Shown here piece by piece: positions 1 through 7,630 of a stretch of 64,000 nucleotides of DNA. Every line of letters begins with the position of its first letter. Position 1 is the first letter of the stretch. Origin of the DNA: Phytophthora hibernalis (lineage: Eukaryota; Oomycota; Peronosporomycetes; Peronosporales; Peronosporaceae); contig JAAKBF010000063.1 in assembly GCA_012656075.1 (NCBI GenBank), positions 62,001-126,000 on the forward strand. The letters run 5' to 3'. The notes under the pieces were generated by a model. The model ran no database searches. It was not told the DNA's origin and saw only the letters and a program-made list of their open reading frames with translations. Both the position numbers and the translations under genes were made by a program.

Positions 1-135
1 AGTTAGCTTTACCTATTTTCTTCGTCAACAGGCCTCTTAACCACTACATAGGTTTTGACTACACTTTCAAGTTTGCATGGCTGAACGAAGATCCACGTCA
101 TTCATGAGCAATTCGACAGCTACATAGACTGATTC
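1..135 (+). pseudogene. Diverged remnant of the sequence lying upstream of the secreted-peptide genes
   Basis: Bases 50-130 resemble, in the same orientation, the stretch at about 2270-2370 that lies upstream of the 2606 peptide gene. Both encode a phrase like FDYTFKF(A/T)WL(N/K)EDP, followed here by an early stop. There are substitutions as well as indels, so this is an older copy than the two palindrome arms. The function of the encoded phrase is unknown to me. It runs off the left edge of the window. Confidence 0.3.
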
Positions 136-271
136 GCTTTTTACCTTCAGTACTATCTAAACATCGAATTTTCGTCAGATATGTTTTACGTAGTATTTGG
201 TTTACGGATCTACTCAAAGGTGCAGTTGTCTCGTGCTACGGTAGGTCGTAGCATTGAGTGAGTGGGAGCTC

Positions 272-426
272 TTACAGGCAGCAACGCTCCTCCACCGTGG
301 TGTTCAGGGCGCCACTTCCTTCGGTCGAATCGAACGGAGCAAACTCCTCGGGGCAGCCTTGCCTTGGACAGAGAGGGCGGTAGCGACGACCAGGAGAAGA
401 GTAGCGAAGAAGGTGAACTTGGTCAT
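272..426 (-). pseudogene. Frameshifted outer-left copy of the CCL secreted peptide
   Basis: This is the mirror of the intact gene at 2606-2761. It starts with the same signal peptide, but a run of five C is four C here, so the frame is lost just after the signal peptide and the CCL end lies in another frame. Apart from the missing base the copy appears identical. The lesion may be a sequencing error, in which case this is the same gene read twice. Confidence 0.7.
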
Positions 427-603
427 GGTGGTTGGTTGGTGGTGGTGGTAGGTAAAGCGTGAGCTTGGTGAAGTAAATTGATGAATGAGGTGAAGGAACG
501 GAGAACTGCTGAAAAAGCTTCTTGGTGCTGTACTCGTGCAATCAAAAGACGAAGTCGAAGGTGGTTGAAAGGGTTTGCTTGGACCAGTAGAGGTTGCTAG
601 AAT

Positions 604-864
604 TCATCCTGAAATATGAAGAGAACAGTTGATGTGATGGCAATGGAACCAAACTCTCGATCGTCTGGTACTTGTAGAATTGCTCATGGGTGATGCGGGA
701 TCTTCCTTCAACCATGTAAACTTGAACGTGTAGTCGAAATTTTGTGGGTGGCAAAGCAGTGGTTGAGAGGTAAAAAGTTGGTAACTTTGGGTATCTCGTC
801 GCCGAAGAGCGAGCGTAGATTTCTGTACATCATTTTCATCACCGGTAGCAACGTGGAGAACCAC
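604..864 (-). other. Mirrored ORF upstream of the peptide genes; 2169-2429 (+) is its twin
   Basis: An 86-codon ORF occurs identically at 604-864 (-) and 2169-2429 (+), one per palindrome arm. It contains the phrase FDYTFKFTWLKEDP, which also appears in diverged form at 50-130 of the window, so it may be a decayed coding piece belonging to a family. A second open frame continues downstream of it (EQFYKYQTIESL). I do not recognise a domain, there is no signal peptide, and I would not call it a gene without expression evidence. Confidence 0.2.
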
Positions 865-1143
865 GTCTGAGTTTCTGAGGCGAATTAACCAATTGTATCA
901 ACTCGGCGGAAAAAATGCATCGGTGTACGATGGTTAGGCAGCAAAGCTTGTAGTTGATTAACGTCACCAACAAGAACATATCACACGCGCACACACGCAA
1001 TTACAAAACGAATTCTCCGGAACTTAGTTGCGTGTTGTCGGGTGGGTATTAAAGGAAAGTGAGCTAGACACCAAAACTACATTTCAGTATCATCTCGTAG
1101 TTCTTCAGTTGGTGGTGGTAGTAGTGGCATTTCGCCAGTGTTC

Positions 1144-1299
1144 TTAGAGGCAGCAACGCTCCTCCACCGTGGTGTTCAGGGCGCCACTTCCTTCGCTCGG
1201 ATCGAACGGAGCGAACTCCTCAGGGGCAGCCTTGCCTTGGACTGAGAGGGCGGTAGCGAGGACCAGGAGAAGAGCAGCGAAGAAGGCGAACTTGGCCAT
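1144..1299 (-). CDS. Tiny secreted peptide ending in CCL (51 aa), inner variant
   Basis: A 51-codon ORF starting MAKFAFFAALLLVLATALS: a short basic N-terminus and a hydrophobic core typical of a signal peptide with likely cleavage after SVQG or nearby. The mature part is about 29 residues, acidic (APEEFAPFDPSEGSG), has one possible N-glycosylation site (NTT) and ends VEERCCL. The two adjacent cysteines are the only ones. It differs from the 2606 gene at the signal peptide and at DPSE versus DSTE. A TCATTC Inr-like core lies about 50 bases upstream in the matching arm. I do not recognise the family. The likely role is as an extracellular peptide, inferred only from the signal peptide. Confidence 0.6.
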   Translation of the reverse strand: MAKFAFFAALLLVLATALSVQGKAAPEEFAPFDPSEGSGALNTTVEERCCL

Positions 1300-1737
1300 A
1301 GTTGTGAGTGTTGGTGGTTGGAGGAAGCTTGGGTTTGGCGAAGCAAGTTTTGAATGACTTCAAGAAGGAAGTAGAGATCGGATATAATAGTAGTGCTGGT
1401 GTAATCGTGTTCATCAGCCAAGGACTAATATTGAATTTCGAACGAATCCAAAGTTCTCCCAGCGGTACCAATCCTATGTATACAGAAGATGGTGTATCCA
1501 TTATCTGGAAAGCCCGCTGGTCGGGAGTACAATTGCTCGCGTCATCAGCAAAGGTAAACTTGTAAACTATTGAGGCTAATAGGATTGGTATTCGCTCGAA
1601 ATTCAATATTAGTCCTTGGCTGATGAACACGATTACACCAGCACTACTATTATATCCGATCTCTACTTCCTTCTTGAAGTCATTCAAAACTTGCTTCGCC
1701 AAACCCAAGCTTCCTCCAACCACCAACACTCACAACT

Positions 1738-1892
1738 ATGGCCAAGTTCGCCTTCTTCGCTGCTCTTCTCCTGGTCCTCGCTACCGCCCTCTCAGTCCAA
1801 GGCAAGGCTGCCCTGAGGAGTTCGCTCCGTTCGATCCGAGCGAAGGAAGTGGCGCCCTGAACACCACGGTGGAGGAGCGTTGCTGCCTCTAA
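1738..1892 (+). pseudogene. Frameshifted inner-right copy of the CCL secreted peptide
   Basis: This is the mirror of the intact gene at 1144-1299. After the signal peptide, GCTGCC is followed directly by CTGAGG, where the intact copy has one more C, so the reading frame leaves the EEFAPF segment and stops early. The CCL tail is intact in another frame. The lesion is a single base in a C run, again compatible with a sequencing error. Confidence 0.7.
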
Positions 1893-2541
1893 GAACACTG
1901 GCGAAATGCCACTACTACCACCACCAACTGAAGAACTACGAGATGATACTGAAATGTAGTTTTGGTGTCTAGCTCACTTTCCTTTAATACCCACCGACAA
2001 CACGCAACTAAGTTCCGGAGAATTCGTTTTGTAATTGTGTGTGCGCGTGTGATATGTTCTTGTTGGTGACGTTAATCAACTACAAGCTTTGCTGCCTAAC
2101 CATCGTACACCGATGCATTTTTTCCGCCGAGTTGATACAATTGGTTAATTCGCCTCAGAAACTCAGACGTGGTTCTCCACGTTGCTACCGGTGATGAAAA
2201 TGATGTACAGAAATCTACGCTCGCTCTTCGGCGACGAGATACCCAAAGTTACCAACTTTTTACCTCTCAACCACTGCTTTGCCACCCACAAAATTTCGAC
2301 TACACGTTCAAGTTTACATGGTTGAAGGAAGATCCCGCATCACCCATGAGCAATTCTACAAGTACCAGACGATCGAGAGTTTGGTTCCATTGCCATCACA
2401 TCAACTGTTCTCTTCATATTTCAGGATGAATTCTAGCAACCTCTACTGGTCCAAGCAAACCCTTTCAACCACCTTCGACTTCGTCTTTGATTGCACGAGT
2501 ACAGCACCAAGAAGCTTTTTCAGCAGTTCTCCGTTCCTTCA

Positions 2542-2557
2542 CCTCATTCATCAATTT
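2542..2557 (+). promoter_or_regulatory. Oomycete core promoter (Inr plus flanking region) of the 2606 peptide gene
   Basis: CCTCATTCATCAATTT matches the published Phytophthora consensus GCTCATTYYNCAWTTT at 14 of 16 positions and lies about 49 bases before the ATG at 2606, the usual distance for short oomycete 5' leaders. The leader between them is CCA-rich. The mirrored arm has the same element on the minus strand near 471-490. Confidence 0.6.
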
Positions 2558-2605
2558 ACTTCACCAAGCTCACGCTTTACCTACCACCACCACCAACCAA
2601 CCACC

Positions 2606-2761
2606 ATGACCAAGTTCACCTTCTTCGCTACTCTTCTCCTGGTCGTCGCTACCGCCCTCTCTGTCCAAGGCAAGGCTGCCCCCGAGGAGTTTGCTCCGTT
2701 CGATTCGACCGAAGGAAGTGGCGCCCTGAACACCACGGTGGAGGAGCGTTGCTGCCTGTAA
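2606..2761 (+). CDS. Tiny secreted peptide ending in CCL (51 aa), outer variant
   Basis: The ORF begins MTKFTFFATLLLVVATALS, a signal peptide with a clear hydrophobic core, followed by an acidic mature peptide of about 29 residues (PEEFAPFDSTEGSG, an NTT sequon) and the end VEERCCL. This ATG is chosen because it starts the signal peptide and lies 49 bases downstream of a good Inr element; the longer open frame upstream is leader. It is a tandem paralogue of the inner copy about 870 bp away in the same arm. I know no family with this tail. The paired terminal cysteines could form a dimer or a lipid anchor, but that is speculation. Confidence 0.65.
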   Translation: MTKFTFFATLLLVVATALSVQGKAAPEEFAPFDSTEGSGALNTTVEERCCL

Positions 2762-2861
2762 GAGCTCCCACTCGCTCAATGCTACGACCTACCGTAGCAC
2801 GAGACAACTACTCCCTTGAGTACGTGGAGCTCTGTAAACCAAATGATAAGAATTTGTGATG

Positions 2862-3112
2862 TAGTATCGCACTTCAACATGGATTTCTCTTTTACTAAAC
2901 TCGTTTTCGCGATTTCAGCGCTCTAGCGAAGTGAAATTCTTGTTTCTGTGGGCGAGGACGAAGTCCTAAATTCAATTTTCGTGCAAGTATTCAACGATAG
3001 AATTCAAGTGCAAGTCTGTGTTACTATGTTGGACGGCACTGCTTCCACTGCTTGATCGTTCGACGACACGACACGGACGTGGAACTCTAGCTGAGGCTGA
3101 CTCGACATCTCA
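2862..3112. other. Spacer between peptide genes
   Basis: No coding signal, RNA gene or repeat recognised. It includes the 3' flanks of the two convergent peptide genes. Confidence 0.4.
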
Positions 3113-3235
3113 TCACAAGCAGCATTTGGCTTCAGTTGAAATGATATTGTCGGTGTGTTGATCTCCGAACTGAATCGCGCGCACTGCGACGATGAGCATC
3201 ATGGCGAGCGTGACGAAAAGTGCGGCCTGGTTCAT
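3113..3235 (-). CDS. Tiny secreted peptide ending in KCCL (40 aa), divergent family member
   Basis: A 40-codon ORF: the signal peptide MNQAALFVTLAMMLIVAVRA is followed by a mature part of about 20 residues, IQFGDQHTDNIISTEAKCCL. Like the two 51-residue peptides it has a short polar segment, a Glu-containing stretch and the terminal basic-Cys-Cys-Leu, but otherwise shares little sequence, so the common theme is signal peptide plus C-terminal [RK]CCL. A 15/16 match to the oomycete core promoter lies 48-63 bases upstream of the ATG, which is strong independent support for a gene this short. It is convergent with the 2606 gene. Function unknown. Confidence 0.6.
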   Translation of the reverse strand: MNQAALFVTLAMMLIVAVRAIQFGDQHTDNIISTEAKCCL

Positions 3236-3282
3236 GGTTGTGGGGACTGAAAAAGGTGGAGAACTTGTGCGCTGCAGGAGGC

Positions 3283-3298
3283 GAATTGAGAAATGAGC
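3283..3298 (-). promoter_or_regulatory. Oomycete core promoter of the 40-residue CCL peptide
   Basis: Read on the minus strand, GCTCATTTCTCAATTC matches GCTCATTYYNCAWTTT at 15 of 16 positions. It predicts a 5' leader of about 55-60 nt before the ATG at 3235. The region up to the oxidase start at 3591 therefore acts as a divergent promoter. Confidence 0.7.
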
Positions 3299-3590
3299 AG
3301 CTCGGGACTCCAGAGCTTTCGAGCCATCAACGAAGCCTGGCAGTCATCGACCAAGAATCTGGGGACAAGACTACCAGTGTTGATCCGACATTCGACAACT
3401 CTCACAGTAGCCAACGCCCCCAGACTCGAGTCAGCAATTTGCGCATCCTTGAAGCTGTTGTTGCGTTGTGTCCACCAAACTGCTTCAATGTCCACCTTCG
3501 TCCACATGCGTCAACAACGTCAGACTGACGTCAGAGGTACTATAATACTAAGGTAAATCACAATCAAAGACGCCGACCAAGACTCAAGAG

Positions 3591-4810
3591 ATGAAGACTG
3601 CGCGTGACTGCCGAGTGCTCGTCGTGGGCGGTGGAGTGATCGGTCTCACGTCGGCCTTAGCTCTTCTCCAAAGCGGCTTCAAGCGCGTCCACCTCGTCGC
3701 TGAGAAGTGGGAGGCCACCACGTCCCACGTGGCTGGAGGTCTCTGGATGCCCTTCGCACTGCCAGATGGAGTAGACACCACGAGGCCTCGCAAATGGTGC
3801 GAGGTGACGTACTCGTGGCTCGAGATGCTGCGTCAACAACAGGGGGAGACATTGGGGATCCACGTGGTTCCAGGCATCGATGTGTCTGCTGTCGGAGCTC
3901 CTCCAGTGGTGAGGAAGACGATGAGGAGGATACGATGCGATGGGAATGCTCACTGTGCTGATGTGTGGATACCGGTAGGTCCATCCGTACTGGGCTCACT
4001 GCGTCCACAACTTCCGCCTCGTGGGCGAGGAAGAGGCCGATGGGGTCTCAACTGGAGCTAAACACGGCTTCGGCTTCGATGCTCTCATCTACAATCCCAA
4101 GTACGTCTCGTTGCTGTTGAGGAAGTTGTTTTGAGTCATTGACAGTGATGTGGTGTAGACCGTTTATGCTGTGGCTGCACAAGGAGATCACGAAGCTTGG
4201 GCACGTTCGAGCAGCGTCGTGTGAAGTCCTTGACGAGGAAGACTGCGACCTGCTGGTGAACTGCTCTGGTAAATGGCCCAGCATTGGCTAGACAAGTAAA
4301 GTTGTTAATTATTTGAGTGGTTTTGCCTTGGCAGGCTTGGCGGCGAACGTTTTGGCTGGAGATGACACGATGTTTCCGATCCGCGGCCAGATCATCAACG
4401 TGCACAACCCGAAACTGAACGAGTTGAAGGTCTCTGCTGACAAGGAAGGAAAGCACGCGTACATCATCCCACGTCCGAATGGTGATATCGTTCTGGGTGG
4501 AAGTGCGCAAGAGCACAACTGGAACGCTCAGAGCGACGAGCAGGATGCCGATGGGGTGTGGGAACGTTGCTGCCGTCTCTGGCCTGAGGTGCGCAACAGC
4601 AAGGTGATCGCCAAGATCGCGGGGCTTCGTCCTGGTCGCGCTGGAGGCGTATGTCTCGAGATGAAGCCAACTCCGACCACGTGTGGAGCTCTGGTGATCC
4701 ACAACTATGGCCATAGTGGCTCTGGCCACACGCTCCACTGGGGATGTGCTCAGGAGGTGGTTGCTCTCGCAAAGCAGCGCTTTCCCGAACGCCCTTCCAG
4801 CAAACTCTAA
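3591..4810 (+). CDS. D-amino-acid oxidase, peroxisomal (4 exons)
   Basis: FAD enzyme that oxidatively deaminates D-amino acids to 2-oxo acids with release of ammonia and H2O2. The best model is exons 3591-3908, 3979-4100, 4159-4268 and 4335-4810 (341 aa; family about 340-350). Introns of 70, 58 and 66 bp begin GTGAGG, GTACGT and GTAAAT. Visible: an N-terminal dinucleotide fold (VLVVGGGVIGLTSALALLQ), AGGLWMPF, the NCSG-LAAN junction, RGQIINV, YIIPR and AGLRPGR at substrate-binding positions, and the family signature VIHNYGHSGSGHTLHWG. The C-terminus SKL is a type-1 peroxisomal signal, which fits an H2O2-producing oxidase. D-aspartate oxidase is the alternative; sequence alone does not decide. 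No lesions. A truncated copy lies at 44387-44507. Confidence 0.9.
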
Positions 4811-5017
4811 GACCTCTTCCTTGGAGCCTGTGCACATCAACTTTCGAGTTGCTGCAAAACAGTCGAAACAATGTCAAACTTCTCCTGTTTGGTGTTACAT
4901 TTCAATGAAAAAAAGACAACAGACTGGAGCTCGAGGAGTTTTCTCACGGGAGACGTCGCCTCCAACATTTACCTAACAGTTGAGGAGCTGGTTCATAACA
5001 TTTGCAGCAGTGGCCAC

Positions 5018-5822
5018 CTACTCAAACTTCTTGAGGTCGGCGTGGCTCACCTCTTTGAGTACCTCAGCGCCGCTCTCGTAGTCCGAGATCATGCCCTTCG
5101 CCACCGCCTTGGCCGTGACTTGGTACGCCTACAACACAACATACACAAATGTCAATTTCTATACGGTACTCCTCGCTGCTATCCCAGTACAAAACCCACC
5201 CCAGGAACCATCCAGCCGAACATCTTCTCGGTGCCTCGCAGCAAGTTCCCACGCTGCAACATCCCTGACGGAAGATGGAGATACGCTCGAACTTAAGTTG
5301 CTGCACTTTCTCCTCCACTTCGCCCTTCGTTTGTGGGTACAGGAACCAGCTGTCCTTGTTGGCGCCCTGAGACGTCAGCAGTCCCATGTACGGTACTCCT
5401 GCCGTCTTGCTCAGCTGGGCAAAGTTTCCCACGTACTCGAGATCCACTGCAAATGACGCAATTTGTTAGCGCAACCTAAGCAACAAATCTCGGCTTCTAG
5501 AGCTCGTCTACCTTTGCGGAAGGCCTCAGCCGAGCCGGCATCTTTACGGGTGGTTCCTAGACAGGAGAAGGCGGCGTCCACCTTGTCTGCAGCCTTGATA
5601 TTGGCCTCTGAGAGGGTGTTGAAGTCCACCTGACGCACCTCCAGCTTTTCCTTGGCGGCGGCGGCGTCCAGCGACGGGAACGTGGATCCCCAGGACGATT
5701 CCGGTACGTCTCGACGCGCCAGAGCGATGACTTTGATGCACGGGGGAGGACACGAGTTCGGCCACCAGGTCGCGGCCTACAGCGCCGGTGGAGCCGATCA
5801 CGAGCGCAACGTACGAGGACAT
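5018..5822 (-). CDS. TIP30/HTATIP2-like NAD(P)-binding oxidoreductase (3 exons, two apparent 1-base indels)
   Basis: Atypical short-chain dehydrogenase of the HTATIP2 family. Exons on the minus strand are 5822-5512, 5446-5200 and 5128-5018, with introns of 65 and 71 bp; predicted 222 aa. Visible: VIGSTGAVGRDLVAELV (Rossmann loop), AAFSCLGTTRKDAGSAEAF, LLTSQGANKDSWFLYPQTKG with the YxxxK pair, and GEVEEKVQQLKFERISIFR. In exon 1 a run of five C (about 5744-5748) shifts the frame by +1, and in exon 2 the G run after SIFRQG lacks one base; with both undone the family pattern is continuous to KKFE-stop. It ends about 200 bp from the convergent oxidase gene. Its paralogue is at 30745-31634. Substrate unknown. 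Confidence 0.8.
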
Positions 5823-6347
5823 GGAGGCTTGAGTTGCTCTATCAGGTGAATGGAACTTTGAAAATGACACAGAACGTTGCTTTGAGGCGGTGGTGTGTGA
5901 CATGAAACGTTTGGGCGCGGAATCAAAAATCTCTGACAGAAAACTTGGAACCTACGTTGATACTTCAGTTTTAATAACAATATCCAATTCGTTAAAGCAA
6001 CGAAGACTCTGCACGACCATGGACAACTACCAATCATTCTATTTGTAGTGCTTACCACAAACCCATTTCCATGAAAAGGTGTCAGGTATCCTCTAATAAC
6101 CTGTAGCAATGAATGAAATACCTAGTTTCTCTACTTTCTCATGAAGTACGTGGTGAGCTACGGGGCCTCTAGTTTGATTCAGAAACAAACTCAAATTTGA
6201 TTCGAATTCTTGATATTGCATTTCAGGCCTCGAAGGAGGAAACGTATTTTTTCCAGGCATCATAACGTTAAAACAGAAGATTGATATCTTGTGCGTTTAT
6301 CACCTACCGATGACGACGTCGCGGTGAGACTACACATGTAGCAGTCG
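5823..6347. other. Intergenic region between the TIP30-like gene and the effector
   Basis: No convincing gene. The open frame upstream of the TIP30-like start continues a little but has no homology I recognise. Moderately AT-rich, with no repeats noticed. Confidence 0.4.
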
Positions 6348-6758
6348 TTACGAAACGTTGCCAGGATTGATGGAGCGGCGACTTCTACGCGGAAGTGTAG
6401 GACTGCTGTCCTTGGGAGTCAAAGTGCGGAAGAAATACCACAAGAATTTGTTCAGTGGCGTGTTGTACTTACCCGAAAACGTCCTCTTTAGCTTCCCCGC
6501 GGCTTCGGCATTGAATACGCGCTCCTCTTGACCGTCAGAGGTAGCCTTAGCCTCACCTGAGTCGTTTCCTGCGGTGTCGCTCTCATCGTACTTGTCTTTG
6601 GAGAGAATCAGGTACTGCTTGCTGTCGTCCTGCTTGTTCATTGCTTTCTCCGATTTGGGATCCGTAAGCGTGAAGGTATTCTTCGATAACGACTCAGTCG
6701 CGCTCGTACTTGCGAGGAGGGTAAAGACAGTGACCAGCACTAGGGAGCCCGCACGCAT
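6348..6758 (-). CDS. Secreted effector candidate with EER motif and degenerate RXLR (136 aa)
   Basis: Signal peptide MRAGSLVLVTVFTLLASTSA (residues 1-20), then a polar linker, KQYLIL at 47-52 where RXLR effectors carry RXLR, an acidic stretch, and QEER at 77-80. The C-terminal part has KLKRTFSGKYNT and an aromatic stretch FLWYFFRTL (105-113), then a basic tail. The paralogue at 35578-35967 shares the same plan: [QK][YF]LIL, QEER, and F-S-G-K-[YF]-N-T followed by aromatic residues. Known RXLR effectors enter host cells; whether this variant does is not knowable from sequence. An Inr-like element lies 33-48 bases upstream. Single exon, no lesions. Confidence 0.7.
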   Translation of the reverse strand: MRAGSLVLVTVFTLLASTSATESLSKNTFTLTDPKSEKAMNKQDDSKQYLILSKDKYDESDTAGNDSGEAKATSDGQEERVFNAEAAGKLKRTFSGKYNTPLNKFLWYFFRTLTPKDSSPTLPRRSRRSINPGNVS

Positions 6759-6790
6759 GGTCTTAAATTAATGGACGAGGAGTGAGATTT

Positions 6791-6806
6791 CTGTCGTTGA
6801 ATGAGG
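6791..6806 (-). promoter_or_regulatory. Inr-like core promoter of the 6758 effector gene
   Basis: Read on the minus strand, CCTCATTCAACGACAG carries the oomycete Inr core CTCATTC, but only part of the flanking element matches. Position (33-48 bases before the ATG) is right for a short oomycete leader. Confidence 0.45.
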
Positions 6807-7630
6807 ATCTGCTGCGTGGGGTATTCTTGCGAAAACGGGAAGTACCCGATACTTGAGATCACTTTACATGAACTCATGCAGTGAGCTTGACAGCGAAATA
6901 CACATATGAAGTGCTGGCTAAAGCGTAAACGTGACGAATAACGGTATTAATATTAACAGTCGCCAATTCACGATAAATCTCGCGATCGCATTAGGGCTCG
7001 AAACCGACACCTCGTCCTCCTATTTACCGTAGTATCGACGCGCTCTCTACATGTACCGACATTTCCTTGTCATAAGGGGTCACTTTGTCATAAGGGATAA
7101 GCAGTTTCTACCAATCACAAGACGCAATTTGTAGCAGCGTTGTTTGTTTTGTCATAAGGGCCCATCGTACCGTACAATGTATTTTAAAGTACGACGTGTT
7201 ATGATTGGATCAGCTTCATTTTCCAAATCGCTTCATCCAAATGGATGGCAGGAGGTTGGCGACACCTCTGGCGCTTAGCGTCGCAGCACACATGAAATAC
7301 ATGGCCAAATAGAGTGTAGTATGCAAAGCGCTAGAAGGTTATTGATCACTCTGTCTCGCAAGACCAGGTAGAGCTTCGATCTGGCATGGTGATTAGAGTT
7401 CAGGACTTTGGTCTAGTAACACAATACACCTCACCCTTATTATTATTGTTAAGACCAGGTAGAGCTGTTTTAGAGTGGTGGAAGACCGACCCTAGGAGTC
7501 GGAACCGTGGGTTTCCGAACCGAGACAGAACGGAGAATCCTGGCCATTCGCCGTTTTTCTCTCCGAGCACAGTGCCCAAGAACCAACAAAGCTCAGAGCT
7601 CTACGAAGACGCAGTCTGACTGTCAGAAGA
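6807..7630. other. Intergenic region with three TTGTCATAAGGG copies
   Basis: TTGTCATAAGGG occurs at 7067-7078, 7085-7096 and 7149-7160, and inverted at 25292-25303 beyond the retroelement. The phrase AAGACCAGGTAGAGCT is repeated at about 7360 and 7451. These are probably leader or terminal sequences of the retroelement that follows. No gene seen. Confidence 0.45.

Larger units (their letters stand above)
216..2815. repeat. Large inverted repeat (palindrome), arms about 1.2 kb, loop about 140 bp
   Basis: The left arm (about 216-1447) is the reverse complement of the right arm (about 1590-2815), around a unique loop at about 1448-1589. Each arm carries two tandem 51-residue secreted-peptide genes. 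In the stretches I compared, the arms differ only by one- or two-base length changes: C4 against C5 in the outer peptide copies, C4 against C3 in the inner ones, A4 against A3 near 545, one C near 1038 and one CG unit near 1000. I saw no substitutions. Beyond the arms the flanks are only paralogous. Either this is a very recent inverted duplication or a fold-back assembly artefact. Confidence 0.9.

Noticed and set aside
1220..1729. 169-codon protein spanning the palindrome centre
   Set aside because: It reads through both arms antisense to the peptide genes and has no family features; it is an artefact of the inverted repeat.
1144..3235. Prenylation signal (CaaX) at the end of the CCL peptides
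   Set aside because: CaaX needs Cys at the fourth position from the end; here the cysteines are at positions 3 and 2, and a secreted peptide would not meet the cytosolic enzymes.
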